From: Variovorax beijingensis
Lineage (GTDB): Bacteria > Pseudomonadota > Gammaproteobacteria > Burkholderiales > Burkholderiaceae_C
Reading direction: 5' to 3'
Length of the DNA stretch: 49,321 bases
NCBI RefSeq assembly: GCF_003951285.1
Contig: NZ_RXFQ01000028.1
Coordinates: 1 to 49,321 of the forward strand
In this document: positions 16,654 through 25,489 of the stretch, piece by piece
Layout: each line of letters opens with the position of its first letter
Position numbering within the stretch: the first letter of the stretch is position 1
Position numbers and translations under genes: made by a program
Notes under the pieces: generated by a model
The model's input: only the letters and a program-made list of their open reading frames with translations
The model's database searches: none
What the model was told of the DNA's origin: nothing

Positions 16654-16712
16654 GGAAGGTCTGATCGAGTCCGCCGACAGAAGATCTGAATGTTGATCAA
16701 GCAGCGCCGATG

Positions 16713-16835
16713 ATGAGCCAGATCAGTTCTTCGGATGCCGAGCATGCGGGCAAGAGAAAGAGGACGCGTCGGACAGTCTTCCTCACCGAGATGGAGCTGG
16801 TGGTGCCCTGGAAAGCACTGCTTAAAGTCATCTAA
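16713..16835 (+). pseudogene. IS5-family transposase N-terminal fragment
   Basis: A 40-codon frame from ATG 16713 to TAA 16833 reads SSSDAEHAGKRKRTRRTVFL, TEMELVVPWKALLKVI. This is the start of IS5-group transposases (…AGKRK.TRRE.FL.EM..VVPW..L...I). The remaining ~85% of the gene is absent; the sequence changes to an IS630-like remnant on the other strand directly afterwards. Confidence 0.75.
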
Positions 16836-16840
16836 CCACA

Positions 16841-17240
16841 CTATCCGCCTCCGGTGCGCTTGTCGGTGGTGTCACGGACGAACCGTTCGACTATGCCCAG
16901 TGCGTGCCGCTGATTGGCTGCTCGTGCAGGGTGATGTGCAAGATGAGCGACTCCGGCCGGGTCGTCTCCGGGGCGCCTCAAGTGCGGCGCATCTTTGCAA
17001 AGCGCATCGATGCCCCGTCCGGGAAGCGTTGCCGCCATAGCGCGATCTCGCACTGGTCCAGCCCGGCCTCCACAGGCGATGCACTTGTTCTGCAGGCCCT
17101 GCTCCACCAGCAAGATCACATGCGCCCGCAACCGCAATCGAGCCTCCACTCGTCGGCCCATCTGCCAGAACATGGAGCTCTCTCTCGCTGTGCTCATTCA
17201 GTCCGATCGTCTTGACAACTCGTATCGCTCCAGCCTCCTG
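16841..17240 (-). pseudogene. IS630-family transposase remnant, multiply frameshifted
   Basis: Read on the minus strand from about 17240. One frame gives KTIGLNEHSERELHVLADG, the next RRVEARLRLRAHVILLVEQGLQNK in two pieces, a third EAGLDQCEIALWRQRF, and then GIDALCKDAPHLRRPG. In order these make up the N-terminal helix-turn-helix half of an IS630-family transposase. At least two frameshifts are needed and the DDE half is missing. Confidence 0.7.
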
Positions 17241-17249
17241 GATCCACAG

Positions 17250-17311
17250 AGTATTTAAGACTCCCGCGCTCGGCAACTTTGATGAGAAGAGCATTCGGTG
17301 AATCGATTCAT
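17250..17311 (-). pseudogene. LysR-family regulator remnant (first codons)
   Basis: The minus strand from an ATG at 17311 reads MNRFTE and, after a one-base shift, LLIKVAERGSL. This corresponds to MDRFTELSLFIQVAERGGL of the intact regulator at 7146. The remnant then runs into the IS630-like fragment. It is placed divergently from the amidohydrolase gene, exactly as the intact lysR is placed at the Bug-DUF1028 array. Confidence 0.7.
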
Positions 17312-17385
17312 TCTTCCGATTCACGTAAATCTAAATTCCAAGTTTTGCGCTTTTCTTAAGAATGTGGAAATCATAAATTTCGTCT
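17311..17385. promoter_or_regulatory. Conserved divergent operator block, copy D
   Basis: TTCTTCC at 17311-17317, then GTAAATCTAAATTCC at 17325-17339, and GTGGAAATCATAAATTTCG about 25 bp later. This is the most diverged of the four blocks but lines up with block B without gaps. It lies upstream of the amidohydrolase gene at 17446. Confidence 0.5.
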
Positions 17386-17445
17386 CATGGGGCCAGTCAA
17401 GGCACATTTTCATCCCCGTCCAACCCATACGATCATGAGGACAAC

Positions 17446-18924
17446 ATGAGCTCTGCCATTACGCGCCGTACTGCGCTTAGATTTGCTGCGGCAACATGCC
17501 TGACTGGAGGCGTTGCTGCCTGCGGAGGCGCTGAAGCCTCCGATCTAGGCCTTCCACTGGTGGGGCCGCTGGCACCAGCCCCTCGCAGGATTCTGATTCG
17601 AGGCGCCACGATCGTCAGCATGGATGCCAAGGTCGGCAATTTGACCAAGGGCGATATCCTGATTGCCGATGGCACCATTGCCGCCATCGGCTCGCAGTTG
17701 GATGCTGGTGATGCCGAAGTGATCGACGCCGCGGACATGATCGCCATTCCGGGCATGGTCGATACCCATCGCCATTCCTGGGAAGGTCAGCTGCGCCGCA
17801 TTAACCCCAATGCGGCAACGCTTGGGGACTATAGCAACGCCACCCACCTCTCATTTGCCAAATACTACCGTCCGCGTGACATCTACGTAGGCAACATGAT
17901 CACGGCGCTGGGTTGCATCGATGCCGGTATCACCACCGTGGTCGACGATTCCCACAACAGCCGTACGGCCGCGCACTCCGACGCCGCAGTTGACGCACTG
18001 CTCGAGTCAGGCATCCGGGCGGTGCACGTCACCGGGGCACCAGTCGCCGGCGACTGGGACAAGGCACATTGGCCGGGCAACCTTGCACGCCTACACGCCA
18101 AGTACCTCGCCAACAAGCCTGCAGGCTTGTTGACACTGGGCGTGATGGACGCTTTTCCGAAGCTCGAAACGGACCAGTGGGCCGTTGCACGGGAACTGGG
18201 CGCTGTCATCGTGACAGAGTTCATTGGCGCCGACCTGGCAGCCCAGCTCCCGGACCTGCACCGCAAGGGGCTGCTGCGTAGCGACAACATCTTCAACCAC
18301 TGCATCGGACTGCCGGAATCCGCCTGGAACATCTTGCGCGAGGCAGGTGTGCGCGTCAGTGTGACCCCACGTTCGGATGCCCACTACGGAATCGAGGATG
18401 GCATGAATGCGTGGCAGAAGGCGCTCGAGCACGGCATTCGTCCTGGCCTCAGTGTCGACAACGAGACCTCCTACAGCGGTGACATGTTCATGGAAATGCG
18501 CGTGGCCTTCTACCTGCGACGGGCCCTGGGACACGGTGGCAATCCCGATGTGGCGGCGTCAACCAATGCCTCCCGGTTGTTGCAAGCTGCCACGATCGAC
18601 GGCGCCGCAACCGCGGGACTGGAAAAGCGCACTGGCAGCCTGACGCCGGGCAAGCAGGCCGACGTGGTTCTGATCCGCACAAAGGACCTCAACATCTACC
18701 CGGTTAACAACGCGATCGGTACCGTGGTGCACGCGGCTGAGCGCAGCAATGTCGATACCGTCATCATCGGGGGGCGGCTGCGCAAACGCGATGGTGTCGT
18801 GCTGGGCGTGGACCAGGCAAAGCTGCGCTCCGCGATCGACGAGTCCCGCGCTTATCTGTTCAATGCCGCCGGTTACCAGCCGGATCCGTTTTCGGAATCG
18901 TTCAAGCCGCTTGAGCGTACGTAG
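17446..18924 (+). CDS. Amidohydrolase family protein with Tat-type signal
   Basis: ATG 17446, with GAGG five bases upstream; 492 residues. Residues 1-26 read ITRRTALRFAAATCLTGGVAAC, a twin-arginine lipoprotein-like signal. The domain has ILIRGATIVSMD at the start and the metal-binding DTHRHSWEG. Further ligands are probably His in FNHCIGLP, His in SDAHYGIEDG and Asp in SVDNETSY. C-terminal GSLTPGKQADVVLIR is typical of the cytosine/atrazine deaminase branch. These enzymes hydrolyse C-N bonds such as amino-heterocycles or cyclic amides. Export is unusual for this branch. Monocistronic by appearance; block D lies upstream. Confidence 0.88.
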   Translation: MSSAITRRTALRFAAATCLTGGVAACGGAEASDLGLPLVGPLAPAPRRILIRGATIVSMDAKVGNLTKGDILIADGTIAAIGSQLDAGDAEVIDAADMIAIPGMVDTHRHSWEGQLRRINPNAATLGDYSNATHLSFAKYYRPRDIYVGNMITALGCIDAGITTVVDDSHNSRTAAHSDAAVDALLESGIRAVHVTGAPVAGDWDKAHWPGNLARLHAKYLANKPAGLLTLGVMDAFPKLETDQWAVARELGAVIVTEFIGADLAAQLPDLHRKGLLRSDNIFNHCIGLPESAWNILREAGVRVSVTPRSDAHYGIEDGMNAWQKALEHGIRPGLSVDNETSYSGDMFMEMRVAFYLRRALGHGGNPDVAASTNASRLLQAATIDGAATAGLEKRTGSLTPGKQADVVLIRTKDLNIYPVNNAIGTVVHAAERSNVDTVIIGGRLRKRDGVVLGVDQAKLRSAIDESRAYLFNAAGYQPDPFSESFKPLERT

Positions 18925-19354
18925 GCAGCGCCTGATTAATGCGCTACTGCTACTGTTACCAATCGCTTTGCAGACCGCCTTGAATGGTCTGCTTGTGCGG
19001 GGCATCGGTGGCAGCTCTCTGACTGGGTCGCAGGTGTCTCTCGTCATCGGCGCGCTCTGTCTGGCTGTGATCGCGCTACTTCGTGCGCTACCGTGGCTTC
19101 ATCATGGAAGCGCTGATCAGCGCGGTGATTTTGGATCGTGCGCCGTTGTTGGATGACCATTGGGTGCGATGTCGGAGGGATGAAGCGCCCTATCGGCTTC
19201 TCGAAGTGCCGTTTTGCGCCTCGCGGGCGTACCTATGCCCGCGAGCCACAAAGTAGTGGATGCCTGCCCGCTTATTGCTGATGTCGCCGTCTCAGCGGCC
19301 GCATCCACCGTTGGGGACAAAAGAAACCGCATTCAGTGACTGGCAAGCGTTGCG
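18925..19354. other. Unresolved decayed region
   Basis: Just after the amidohydrolase stop the plus strand encodes a hydrophobic stretch (LINALLLLLPIALQTALNGL, then SLVIGALCLAVIALL) with no good start. A second frame follows with FVRYRGFIMEALISAVILDR. Both look like pieces of real proteins, but I cannot name them. No intact gene is seen. Confidence 0.4.
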
Positions 19355-20116
19355 TCACAGTTGAACTCCACGGGTCAGCGCTCCATCAACTACCAAGTTG
19401 GTGCCAGTAATGAAGCTCGCAGCCGGACTGGCAAGAAACACCGCTGCATTGGCCATTTCCTGAGGGGTTCCCATCCGCCCTGTCGGATTCAATGCAAGGG
19501 CCTCCGCAAACAGCTTGGGATTGCCTGTTTCGATCTGCTTCCAGACACCGCCTAGGAAGTATGTGTTTCCCGGTGAGACGGAGTTGGCGCGGATGCCCTT
19601 GCCCGCCAAATGAAAAGCCAAGCCTTGTGTTTAGTGCACGATCGCGGCCTTGAAGGCGCCGTACGGGCCAGAGGCAAAGTCGATCTCTCGCGCCGACAAA
19701 CTGGCGATGGTGACCACGGCCGGGTGCGCACTCTTTTCCACCGAAGGCATGGCTGCCTCCACCAGACGGACCGTGCCCATCAAGTCCACCTCGAACCCGC
19801 TGCGCCAGGCAGCTTCGCCATGCGAGATGGCGAGCGCACTGACATTGGCGACGACGATGTCGATGCCGCCGAAGTCGGCGTCGACCTCGGCCACCCAAGC
19901 TTTGAGTGCGTCACCATCGCCCACATCCAACGCATGGCCCCGAACCACCGCGCCGCCGGCCGAAAGCTCGGCCTGCACTTGCGTCACCTCGGCACCGTGG
20001 CGCGCGCAGAAGGCGACCTTTGCGCCTTCGGCCAGAAGCGTTTCGACGATCGCTCGTCCAATGCCCTTGGTGCCGCCGGTGACGACCGCTTTCAATCCTT
20101 GCAATCGCAGGTCCAC
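19355..20116 (-). pseudogene. SDR-family oxidoreductase with in-frame stop
   Basis: GTG 20116 has GGAG six bases upstream and begins a frame with LKAVVTGGTKGIGRAIVETL, the Rossmann TGxxxGxG motif. It continues with DIVVANVS, a catalytic Ser in VVTIASLSARE and the catalytic Tyr in GPYGAFKAAIVH. Then a TAA at 19631-19633 interrupts. The same frame continues with TQGLAFHLAGKGIRANSVSP and the usual end ASFITGTNLVVDGALTRG. The expected residue at the stop is Tyr (VHYTQ), so one base change explains it. Total length without the stop would be about 253 residues, normal for the family. Downstream of the amidase gene; function unknown. Confidence 0.85.
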
Positions 20117-20144
20117 ATCGATCTCCAATGTTTGAGCAACGGAT

Positions 20145-21140
20145 TCAAGCCAGATCAGCGAGGTACTTCTTTTCCACGCCGGCAGCCACGGAGTACTTCG
20201 GGTCCACAAAGTTGCCCAAGCGAACCTTGCCGCACTGGCTGAGCATCATGTAGGCATCCCATTGGTCGTAGCCGTACTCCTGAGCCATCCAGAGCACCAG
20301 CTCACGGTAGGCGATGCGGGTAGCGTCCTCGAGCGGACGCGCACTGCCGATCACCATGATTTTGTCCTCGGTCTCCAGGCGGGGCCAGTCGATCTCCCAA
20401 GCCTTGATGAGGTCCACGTGGATCGTGGTTCTGCTGGCGTATTCCACCGCCGTGCCGCAGACCTCGCCGTCGCCCTGGCAGGCGTGCGCATCGCCGATGA
20501 ACAGCCGCGCGCCAGGCGAACGAACCGGCAGGTAGGTGATGCTGCCCGGCCCCATGTCGGGGATGTCCATGTTTCCCCCGTGATTGTCGGGGGTGAGCGA
20601 ATTGATGGAGTCGATCTCGGGCGAGAGGCTCAGGGTGCCAATGTGTGGCCGGTAGGGCAGCGTGACGCGTCGGCTCCAGTACACGCCCTCTTCATCCAAG
20701 TCGATCTTGCGAGTGATCTCCGGCAGTGGATCGTTGAGCAGTGCCGTGAAGTCCGTGGCTGCGAGTCCGCCGAAGCGCGGGATCAGGCAACAAGTGCCTC
20801 GGGGGTTGGTGCCACGCGGCAACATCGACTCGATGTAGACCGCTACCACGTCGCCCTTTTCAGCACCCTCGATCATGATCGGTCCGCTTTGGGGATTGAG
20901 GAACGGCACTCGCAGCTTCTGGCTTGGGAGATCCTTTTCGGTCTGGATCTTCCCGTCGAACGCATCACGGGTGTCCACGACGATACGGTCACCCGGCACG
21001 ACTTGCATCACCGGCTGCGAGTAGGGGCCGATCGTGTAGTGAAAGGTGCCTTGACGGGCCTCGCTCAGCTCATGAGTCTGCCCCACTTGACCGCGGGCGA
21101 CACCTCGCATGTGCATGATCGATTGTTTGAGCCAGTCCAT
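20145..21140 (-). CDS. Acetamidase/formamidase family protein
   Basis: ATG 21140 with AAGGA a few bases upstream; 331 residues. FmdA/AmdA family features: PVMQVVPGDRIVVDTRDAFD near the N-terminus, GPIMIEGAEKGDVVAVYIES, and the conserved segment NHGGNMDIPDMGPGSITYLP followed by LFIGDAHACQGDGEVCGTAVE. These zinc-dependent enzymes hydrolyse formamide, acetamide or related amides to ammonia and the acid in the cytosol. The gene follows urtE by 51 bp on the same strand, so the transporter plausibly imports the enzyme's substrate. The amiC-amiR genes on the other side of the transporter operon support amide-induced control. Confidence 0.92.
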   Translation of the reverse strand: MDWLKQSIMHMRGVARGQVGQTHELSEARQGTFHYTIGPYSQPVMQVVPGDRIVVDTRDAFDGKIQTEKDLPSQKLRVPFLNPQSGPIMIEGAEKGDVVAVYIESMLPRGTNPRGTCCLIPRFGGLAATDFTALLNDPLPEITRKIDLDEEGVYWSRRVTLPYRPHIGTLSLSPEIDSINSLTPDNHGGNMDIPDMGPGSITYLPVRSPGARLFIGDAHACQGDGEVCGTAVEYASRTTIHVDLIKAWEIDWPRLETEDKIMVIGSARPLEDATRIAYRELVLWMAQEYGYDQWDAYMMLSQCGKVRLGNFVDPKYSVAAGVEKKYLADLA

Positions 21141-21191
21141 TTTTTTCCTTACTGTGGTTAAGTTGAAATTGGGGATGGTCTGCCGGGGTGG

Positions 21192-21932
21192 TCAGACCGA
21201 AATCAGGGAACGAATGTCGGTAGCCGCCATGTCACGGCCTTCACCACTGGCCACGACTTGTCCCCGCACTAGCACGGTGAAACGGTCGGCCACCGACTCG
21301 GCAAAGTCGACGTATTGCTCCACCAGAAGAATCGACAACTGCCCCTTGAGCGAGGCGATGACGGCCTGGATCTCCTGCACGATGGAGGGCTGGATGCCTT
21401 CCGTGGGTTCGTCGAGGATCAGCAGCCTTGGCTGGGTCAGCAGCGCCCGTGCAATAGCCAACTGCTGTTGTTGCCCGCCCGAGAGATTCCCGGCCAATCG
21501 CCGCCCCATGCTCTTGAGCACGGGAAACAGGTTCACGACGTCTTCGTAGGTGTGGCGAGGCCGGCGATCCTGTCCGGCACCGTCTCCGGGCCTTCCCGGC
21601 CTGCGCCGCCGCTCAGCGGTGATCTCACCCACGAGCAGGTTTTCACGCACGGTAAGTTCCGGAAACACCTCGCGGCCCTGAGGCACGTAGCCCATGCCTG
21701 CCTGCGCCCGGGCTTCGGGTGTCCAGGATGCAACCTCCTGACCACCCAACGTCACCTGGCCCGAACGAATGGGTAGCAGCCCCATGAGACAGCGCAACAG
21801 GGTGGTTTTACCGACGCCGTTGCGCCCTAGCAGCACCGTGCAGCCGCCGTCGGCCACCTGGAGTCTCACCTGCCGCAAGACGTGGCTGCTGCCGTAGTAC
21901 TGGTTCAGTCCTTCAATCTTGAGCATCACCAT
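21192..21932 (-). CDS. urtE: Urea/short-chain amide ABC transporter ATP-binding protein UrtE
   Basis: ATG 21932 overlaps the urtD stop (TGATG). 246 residues of a LivF/UrtE-type ATPase: Walker A GRNGVGKTT, Q-loop GYVPQGREVFPELTVRENLL, signature LSGGQQQQLAIARAL, Walker B LLILDEPTEGIQPSIV and switch His region VEQYVDFAESVAD. The GIQPSIVQEI motif is characteristic of UrtE. Oddly there is an Arg/Gly-rich insertion (AERRRRPGRPGDGAGQDRRP) between the Q-loop segment and the helical domain, where UrtE proteins usually have only a few residues. The frame stays open, so it is probably functional. Pairs with UrtD to power import. Confidence 0.93.
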   Translation of the reverse strand: MVMLKIEGLNQYYGSSHVLRQVRLQVADGGCTVLLGRNGVGKTTLLRCLMGLLPIRSGQVTLGGQEVASWTPEARAQAGMGYVPQGREVFPELTVRENLLVGEITAERRRRPGRPGDGAGQDRRPRHTYEDVVNLFPVLKSMGRRLAGNLSGGQQQQLAIARALLTQPRLLILDEPTEGIQPSIVQEIQAVIASLKGQLSILLVEQYVDFAESVADRFTVLVRGQVVASGEGRDMAATDIRSLISV

Positions 21933-22678
21933 CACCTTCCCAGATAGACCTGGATGACCTTCGGGTTGGTCCGCACCGCCTGCATCGACCCTTCGCCCAG
22001 CAGGCGACCTTCGTGCAGCACGCTCACCAGGTCGGCCACGCGATCGACAAACTCCATATCGTGTTCGACGACCACGATGGCCCTGTCGGGGGATCGCAGC
22101 GAGGCAATCAACTCGACCGTTCGCTCGGACTCCGCCTCGGTCATGCCCGCCACTGGCTCGTCGAGCAACAACACCTTGGGCTCGGCCACCAGCAACATGC
22201 CGATCTCCAGCCACTGCTTTTGCCCGTGCGAGAGTTCAGCTGCCTTGCGCTGGCGATCTTCCTGCAATCCAATCGTCACGAGCACCTCTTCGATGCGCTC
22301 CCGCTGCGCCACGCTCAGCCGCGACATCACCATCTCACCCCAGCCCAACCCGCGCCGCACAGCCAGTTCGAGGTTCTGCGCCACCGGCAATGCCTCGAAG
22401 ACGCTGGGTTTCTGGAACTTACGCCCGATGCCGCTGCGGGCGATCTCCGCCTCACCGCGCGTGGCCAGATCCAGCTTGCGGTCCAGAAAAACCTCGCCAC
22501 TGTTGGGCCGTGTCTTACCGGTGATGACGTCCATCAAGGTGGTCTTGCCAGCACCGTTCGGCCCGATCAGAGCGCGTGATTCGCCGTAACGAATTTCCAG
22601 TGTGAGATCGGTGATGGCAGCAAAGCCGCCGAAACGAACGTTCAGCCCGTTGATGTACAAGGCGATCGTCTGGCTCAT
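21932..22678 (-). CDS. urtD: Urea/short-chain amide ABC transporter ATP-binding protein UrtD
   Basis: ATG 22678 overlaps the urtC stop by 4 bp (ATGA). 248 residues: Walker A GPNGAGKTTLMDVITGKTRP, GIGRKFQKPSVFEALPVAQN, signature ELSHGQKQWLEIGMLL, Walker B KVLLLDEPVAGMTEAE and the His in VVVEHDMEFV. The SHGQKQWLEIG signature and the phrase RKFQKP are typical for UrtD/LivG-type proteins. Acts at the cytoplasmic face of the UrtBC permease. Confidence 0.94.
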   Translation of the reverse strand: MSQTIALYINGLNVRFGGFAAITDLTLEIRYGESRALIGPNGAGKTTLMDVITGKTRPNSGEVFLDRKLDLATRGEAEIARSGIGRKFQKPSVFEALPVAQNLELAVRRGLGWGEMVMSRLSVAQRERIEEVLVTIGLQEDRQRKAAELSHGQKQWLEIGMLLVAEPKVLLLDEPVAGMTEAESERTVELIASLRSPDRAIVVVEHDMEFVDRVADLVSVLHEGRLLGEGSMQAVRTNPKVIQVYLGR

Positions 22679-23772
22679 GACGCAGCCTTCCAGGTACGCA
22701 ACTGCTGCACACCACCCCACAGCCCGTTCTGCAAGGTCACCGTAATGAGCAGCGTGATGCCAGCCAGCACGAAAGGCCAAGCGCTGGGAATCTCGGCGCT
22801 CAACCAGAACTTGAGGCAGCTGAGGATGACCGCCCCGAGCACCGCACCGGTCAGTGTTCCACGCCCACCGATGGCCACCCACACCGCGATCTCGACCGAG
22901 AGCGTGGGCGAAACGATGCCTGGATTGATGATTCCGACCTGGGGCACGTACAGCATGCCGGCCAGCGCGGCTACGGCAGCCGACAGGCACCAAGCTGCGA
23001 GCTTGATGCGGTCGGTCCTGAAACCCAGGAAGCGCAACCGCGCCTCATCGTCCCGCACGGCCACCATGGCTTGCCCGAAGCTGGACAGTGCCAGCCAGCG
23101 CAACAGAAAGAACACCGCCGCCAGCACGACAGCCGACAAACTGGCCAACGCCACCTGGGTCGATTCGTGGGCCAAGTTGAAGCCGGCCAGCAGCGTGAAA
23201 CCCGTCAAGCCGTTGTTGCCACCAAGACCCAGGTCGTTGTTGAACAGCAGGAGCATCAACGCGTACGTCAAAGCCTGGGTGATGATGGAGAAATACACAC
23301 CGTTGATGCGGGACCGGAACGCTGCCAGCCCGACCACGCCGCCCACCAGCACCGCCAGCACAAGACCTAAGAGCAGGGCCATGGGGAGATCGGCAAAAGG
23401 CTTCAGCGCCGTCGGGAATGTGCTCCACCCCATGAACTGCATGAAGTCAGGCAACACCTTCGTGTCTGCATAGGCCGAGTTGAGAAGGTGGAACCCCATC
23501 ACGTAGCCACCGATGCCGAAGAAGATGCCGTGTCCCAGGCTCAACACGCCCAATAGACCCCATACGAAGTCCAGCGCCAGCGCCAGCAGCGCGAAGCACA
23601 TCATCTGCCCCACCAGATTTACGACGAACAAGGACAGATGCAGCGGGTGGCCAGGGGAAAAGACTGCGTTGAAGAGCGGTAGCGCAAGCGCCACGCACAC
23701 CAGCAGGGCAGGCAAGCCGATGCGGCTGGCTGGGCGAAAAGGGGATCGAAGGGAAAGGACGGACTTCTGCAT
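22675..23772 (-). CDS. urtC: Urea/short-chain amide ABC transporter permease UrtC
   Basis: ATG 23772, three bases after the urtB stop; 365 residues with about nine to ten membrane segments. Hallmarks of the LivM/UrtC family include WGLLGVLSLGHGIFFGIGGY, RSRINGVYFSIITQALTY, NNGLTGF, AVRDDEARLRFLGF and EIAVWVAIGGRGTLTGAVLG. Inner-membrane permease forming the channel with UrtB. Confidence 0.94.
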   Translation of the reverse strand: MQKSVLSLRSPFRPASRIGLPALLVCVALALPLFNAVFSPGHPLHLSLFVVNLVGQMMCFALLALALDFVWGLLGVLSLGHGIFFGIGGYVMGFHLLNSAYADTKVLPDFMQFMGWSTFPTALKPFADLPMALLLGLVLAVLVGGVVGLAAFRSRINGVYFSIITQALTYALMLLLFNNDLGLGGNNGLTGFTLLAGFNLAHESTQVALASLSAVVLAAVFFLLRWLALSSFGQAMVAVRDDEARLRFLGFRTDRIKLAAWCLSAAVAALAGMLYVPQVGIINPGIVSPTLSVEIAVWVAIGGRGTLTGAVLGAVILSCLKFWLSAEIPSAWPFVLAGITLLITVTLQNGLWGGVQQLRTWKAAS

Positions 23773-23775
23773 GGT

Positions 23776-25428
23776 TCAACCCCGGGTCTTGAGCGCAAAG
23801 AGGCCTTGCGGGCGGCGCTGGATGATCAAAACGATGAGCAGCAGGACGGCCACCTTGGCGGCCACAGCGCCATGGAATGGTTCGATCAACTGGTTGACCT
23901 CGCCCAGGATCAGTGAGGACACGGCCGTTCCCACCAAGCTCCCTGCCCCGCCGAGCACCACCACCATGAAGGCATCGATCACGAAGCTGGTGCCCATCGA
24001 GGGATTCACGCTGGCGATCTGGGTGAGCACAACGCCAGCCAGGCCGGCCAGGCCGCTGCCCAGGCCGAACGCCAGACGGTCGATGGAGGGTGCAGGAATT
24101 CCCAGTGCCCGCGCGGTATCGCGTCGCTGCGTGGTGGCGCGGATCAACAGACCGAACCGTGTTTGGCGGATCAGTCCATAGGCGGCCGCAAAGATCACCA
24201 GCCCCAGCGCAATGGCGAACACGCGATTCCAAGTGACAAAGAAACCGGGATACAGCTGCACCCCTCCCTGCAAGAACGACGGCGTGATGAACTCGACGTT
24301 CTGTGAGCCGAAGAGAATCTGCACCAGCTTGATCAGGGCGATGCTGACCGCCCAGGTCGCCAGCAGCGTCTCCAGCGGCCGCTTGTAGAGGTGGCGGATG
24401 ATGGTCATCTCGAGCAAGATCCCGATCAGCGCGCACACGACGAAGGCAAAGGGAATGGCGACGAACACGTACGCATCGAACCAGCCGGGTGCGTAGGCCT
24501 GTAGCCATTTCTCGATCACGAAGGTGGCATACGCACCGATCATGATGAATTCGCCGTGCGCAAGATTGATCACACCGAGCAAGCCGAACACGATCGACAG
24601 CCCCAGGGCGGTGATGAGAAGCACCCCCGCATAGCTCAGGCCGCTGAAGATGATCGAAGCTGCCTTTCCCACCTCCAGTGCACGATTGATCTGCGACAGT
24701 GACTGCGTGAGTACCGTGCGCTCGCCGGGACTCATATCCGGGCGATCCTCCTGGTACTTTTGCAAGAGCGTGCGTGTGCTTTCGCTGGGCGCATTGCCCA
24801 TGGCGCGTATGGCTTGGACGCGAACTTCGACAGATTCGCTGGCGAGGCTGCGCTTGGCCAGGGCCAGCTCAAGCGTCGCCATGACTTCGGGGTCCGCGGC
24901 CTTGGACAGTGCCAATCGCACGAGAGGCTCGTTGATCTGCGCATACGCCTGACTCATGCGCTGGGCCGCTGTCCGGCGAACGAGCACATCGGGACTGAAA
25001 AGCTCAATCTCTGCCTGCGACGTTTTCAGCAGTCGTGCCAACACCAGCGTTGGCACCATGGGTAGCTCGTCGACGGTCTCCGTGACTGGTTCAAGCGTGG
25101 CTGCGTCCACAAGGCCATGGTCCACCTTGAACACCGGGGCACCTTGCTCGCGGCAGATCAACGCTACTGCTTGAAGCCGCTCCAGAAATGTCTTGCCCCA
25201 GGCAGCGTCATCCGAAGAAGTGCCAACAACCGCTTGAACGATGCGATCCAAAGCGCTCCGATACGACGCCGGATCGGTACAGATGGACACGGCGATGGAG
25301 CTGCGCTCTTGCACGGGCATGGCAGCCTGCGCCTGCAGCAGCGGTGCGCACAGGCACGCGACCATCAAATGCTGGAACCAGGGGCCCCACCGCACGAATC
25401 CGCGCGAGCGGTCGAACAGAGACTTCAT
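23776..25428 (-). CDS. urtB: Urea/short-chain amide ABC transporter permease UrtB
   Basis: ATG 25428 with GGAG seven bases upstream; 550 residues. As usual for UrtB it has a signal-like first segment (about 17-37), then a long soluble part (about 37-245) with HEAT-like helical repeats (VRRTAAQRMSQAY, VRVQAIRAMGNAP). The LivH-type permease follows with SYAGVLLITALGLSIVFGLL, GVINLAHGEFIMIGAYATF, LLIRATTQRRDTARALGI and FVIDAFMVVVLGGAGSLVGT. The periplasmic extension separates UrtB from generic LivH. Located 61 bp after urtA. Confidence 0.94.
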   Translation of the reverse strand: MKSLFDRSRGFVRWGPWFQHLMVACLCAPLLQAQAAMPVQERSSIAVSICTDPASYRSALDRIVQAVVGTSSDDAAWGKTFLERLQAVALICREQGAPVFKVDHGLVDAATLEPVTETVDELPMVPTLVLARLLKTSQAEIELFSPDVLVRRTAAQRMSQAYAQINEPLVRLALSKAADPEVMATLELALAKRSLASESVEVRVQAIRAMGNAPSESTRTLLQKYQEDRPDMSPGERTVLTQSLSQINRALEVGKAASIIFSGLSYAGVLLITALGLSIVFGLLGVINLAHGEFIMIGAYATFVIEKWLQAYAPGWFDAYVFVAIPFAFVVCALIGILLEMTIIRHLYKRPLETLLATWAVSIALIKLVQILFGSQNVEFITPSFLQGGVQLYPGFFVTWNRVFAIALGLVIFAAAYGLIRQTRFGLLIRATTQRRDTARALGIPAPSIDRLAFGLGSGLAGLAGVVLTQIASVNPSMGTSFVIDAFMVVVLGGAGSLVGTAVSSLILGEVNQLIEPFHGAVAAKVAVLLLIVLIIQRRPQGLFALKTRG

Positions 25429-25489
25429 GAAAACGCTCCGCAGTCAGAAGAATCCGACGTGCCACGCACGTCGGCTACACGCCGGGCAA

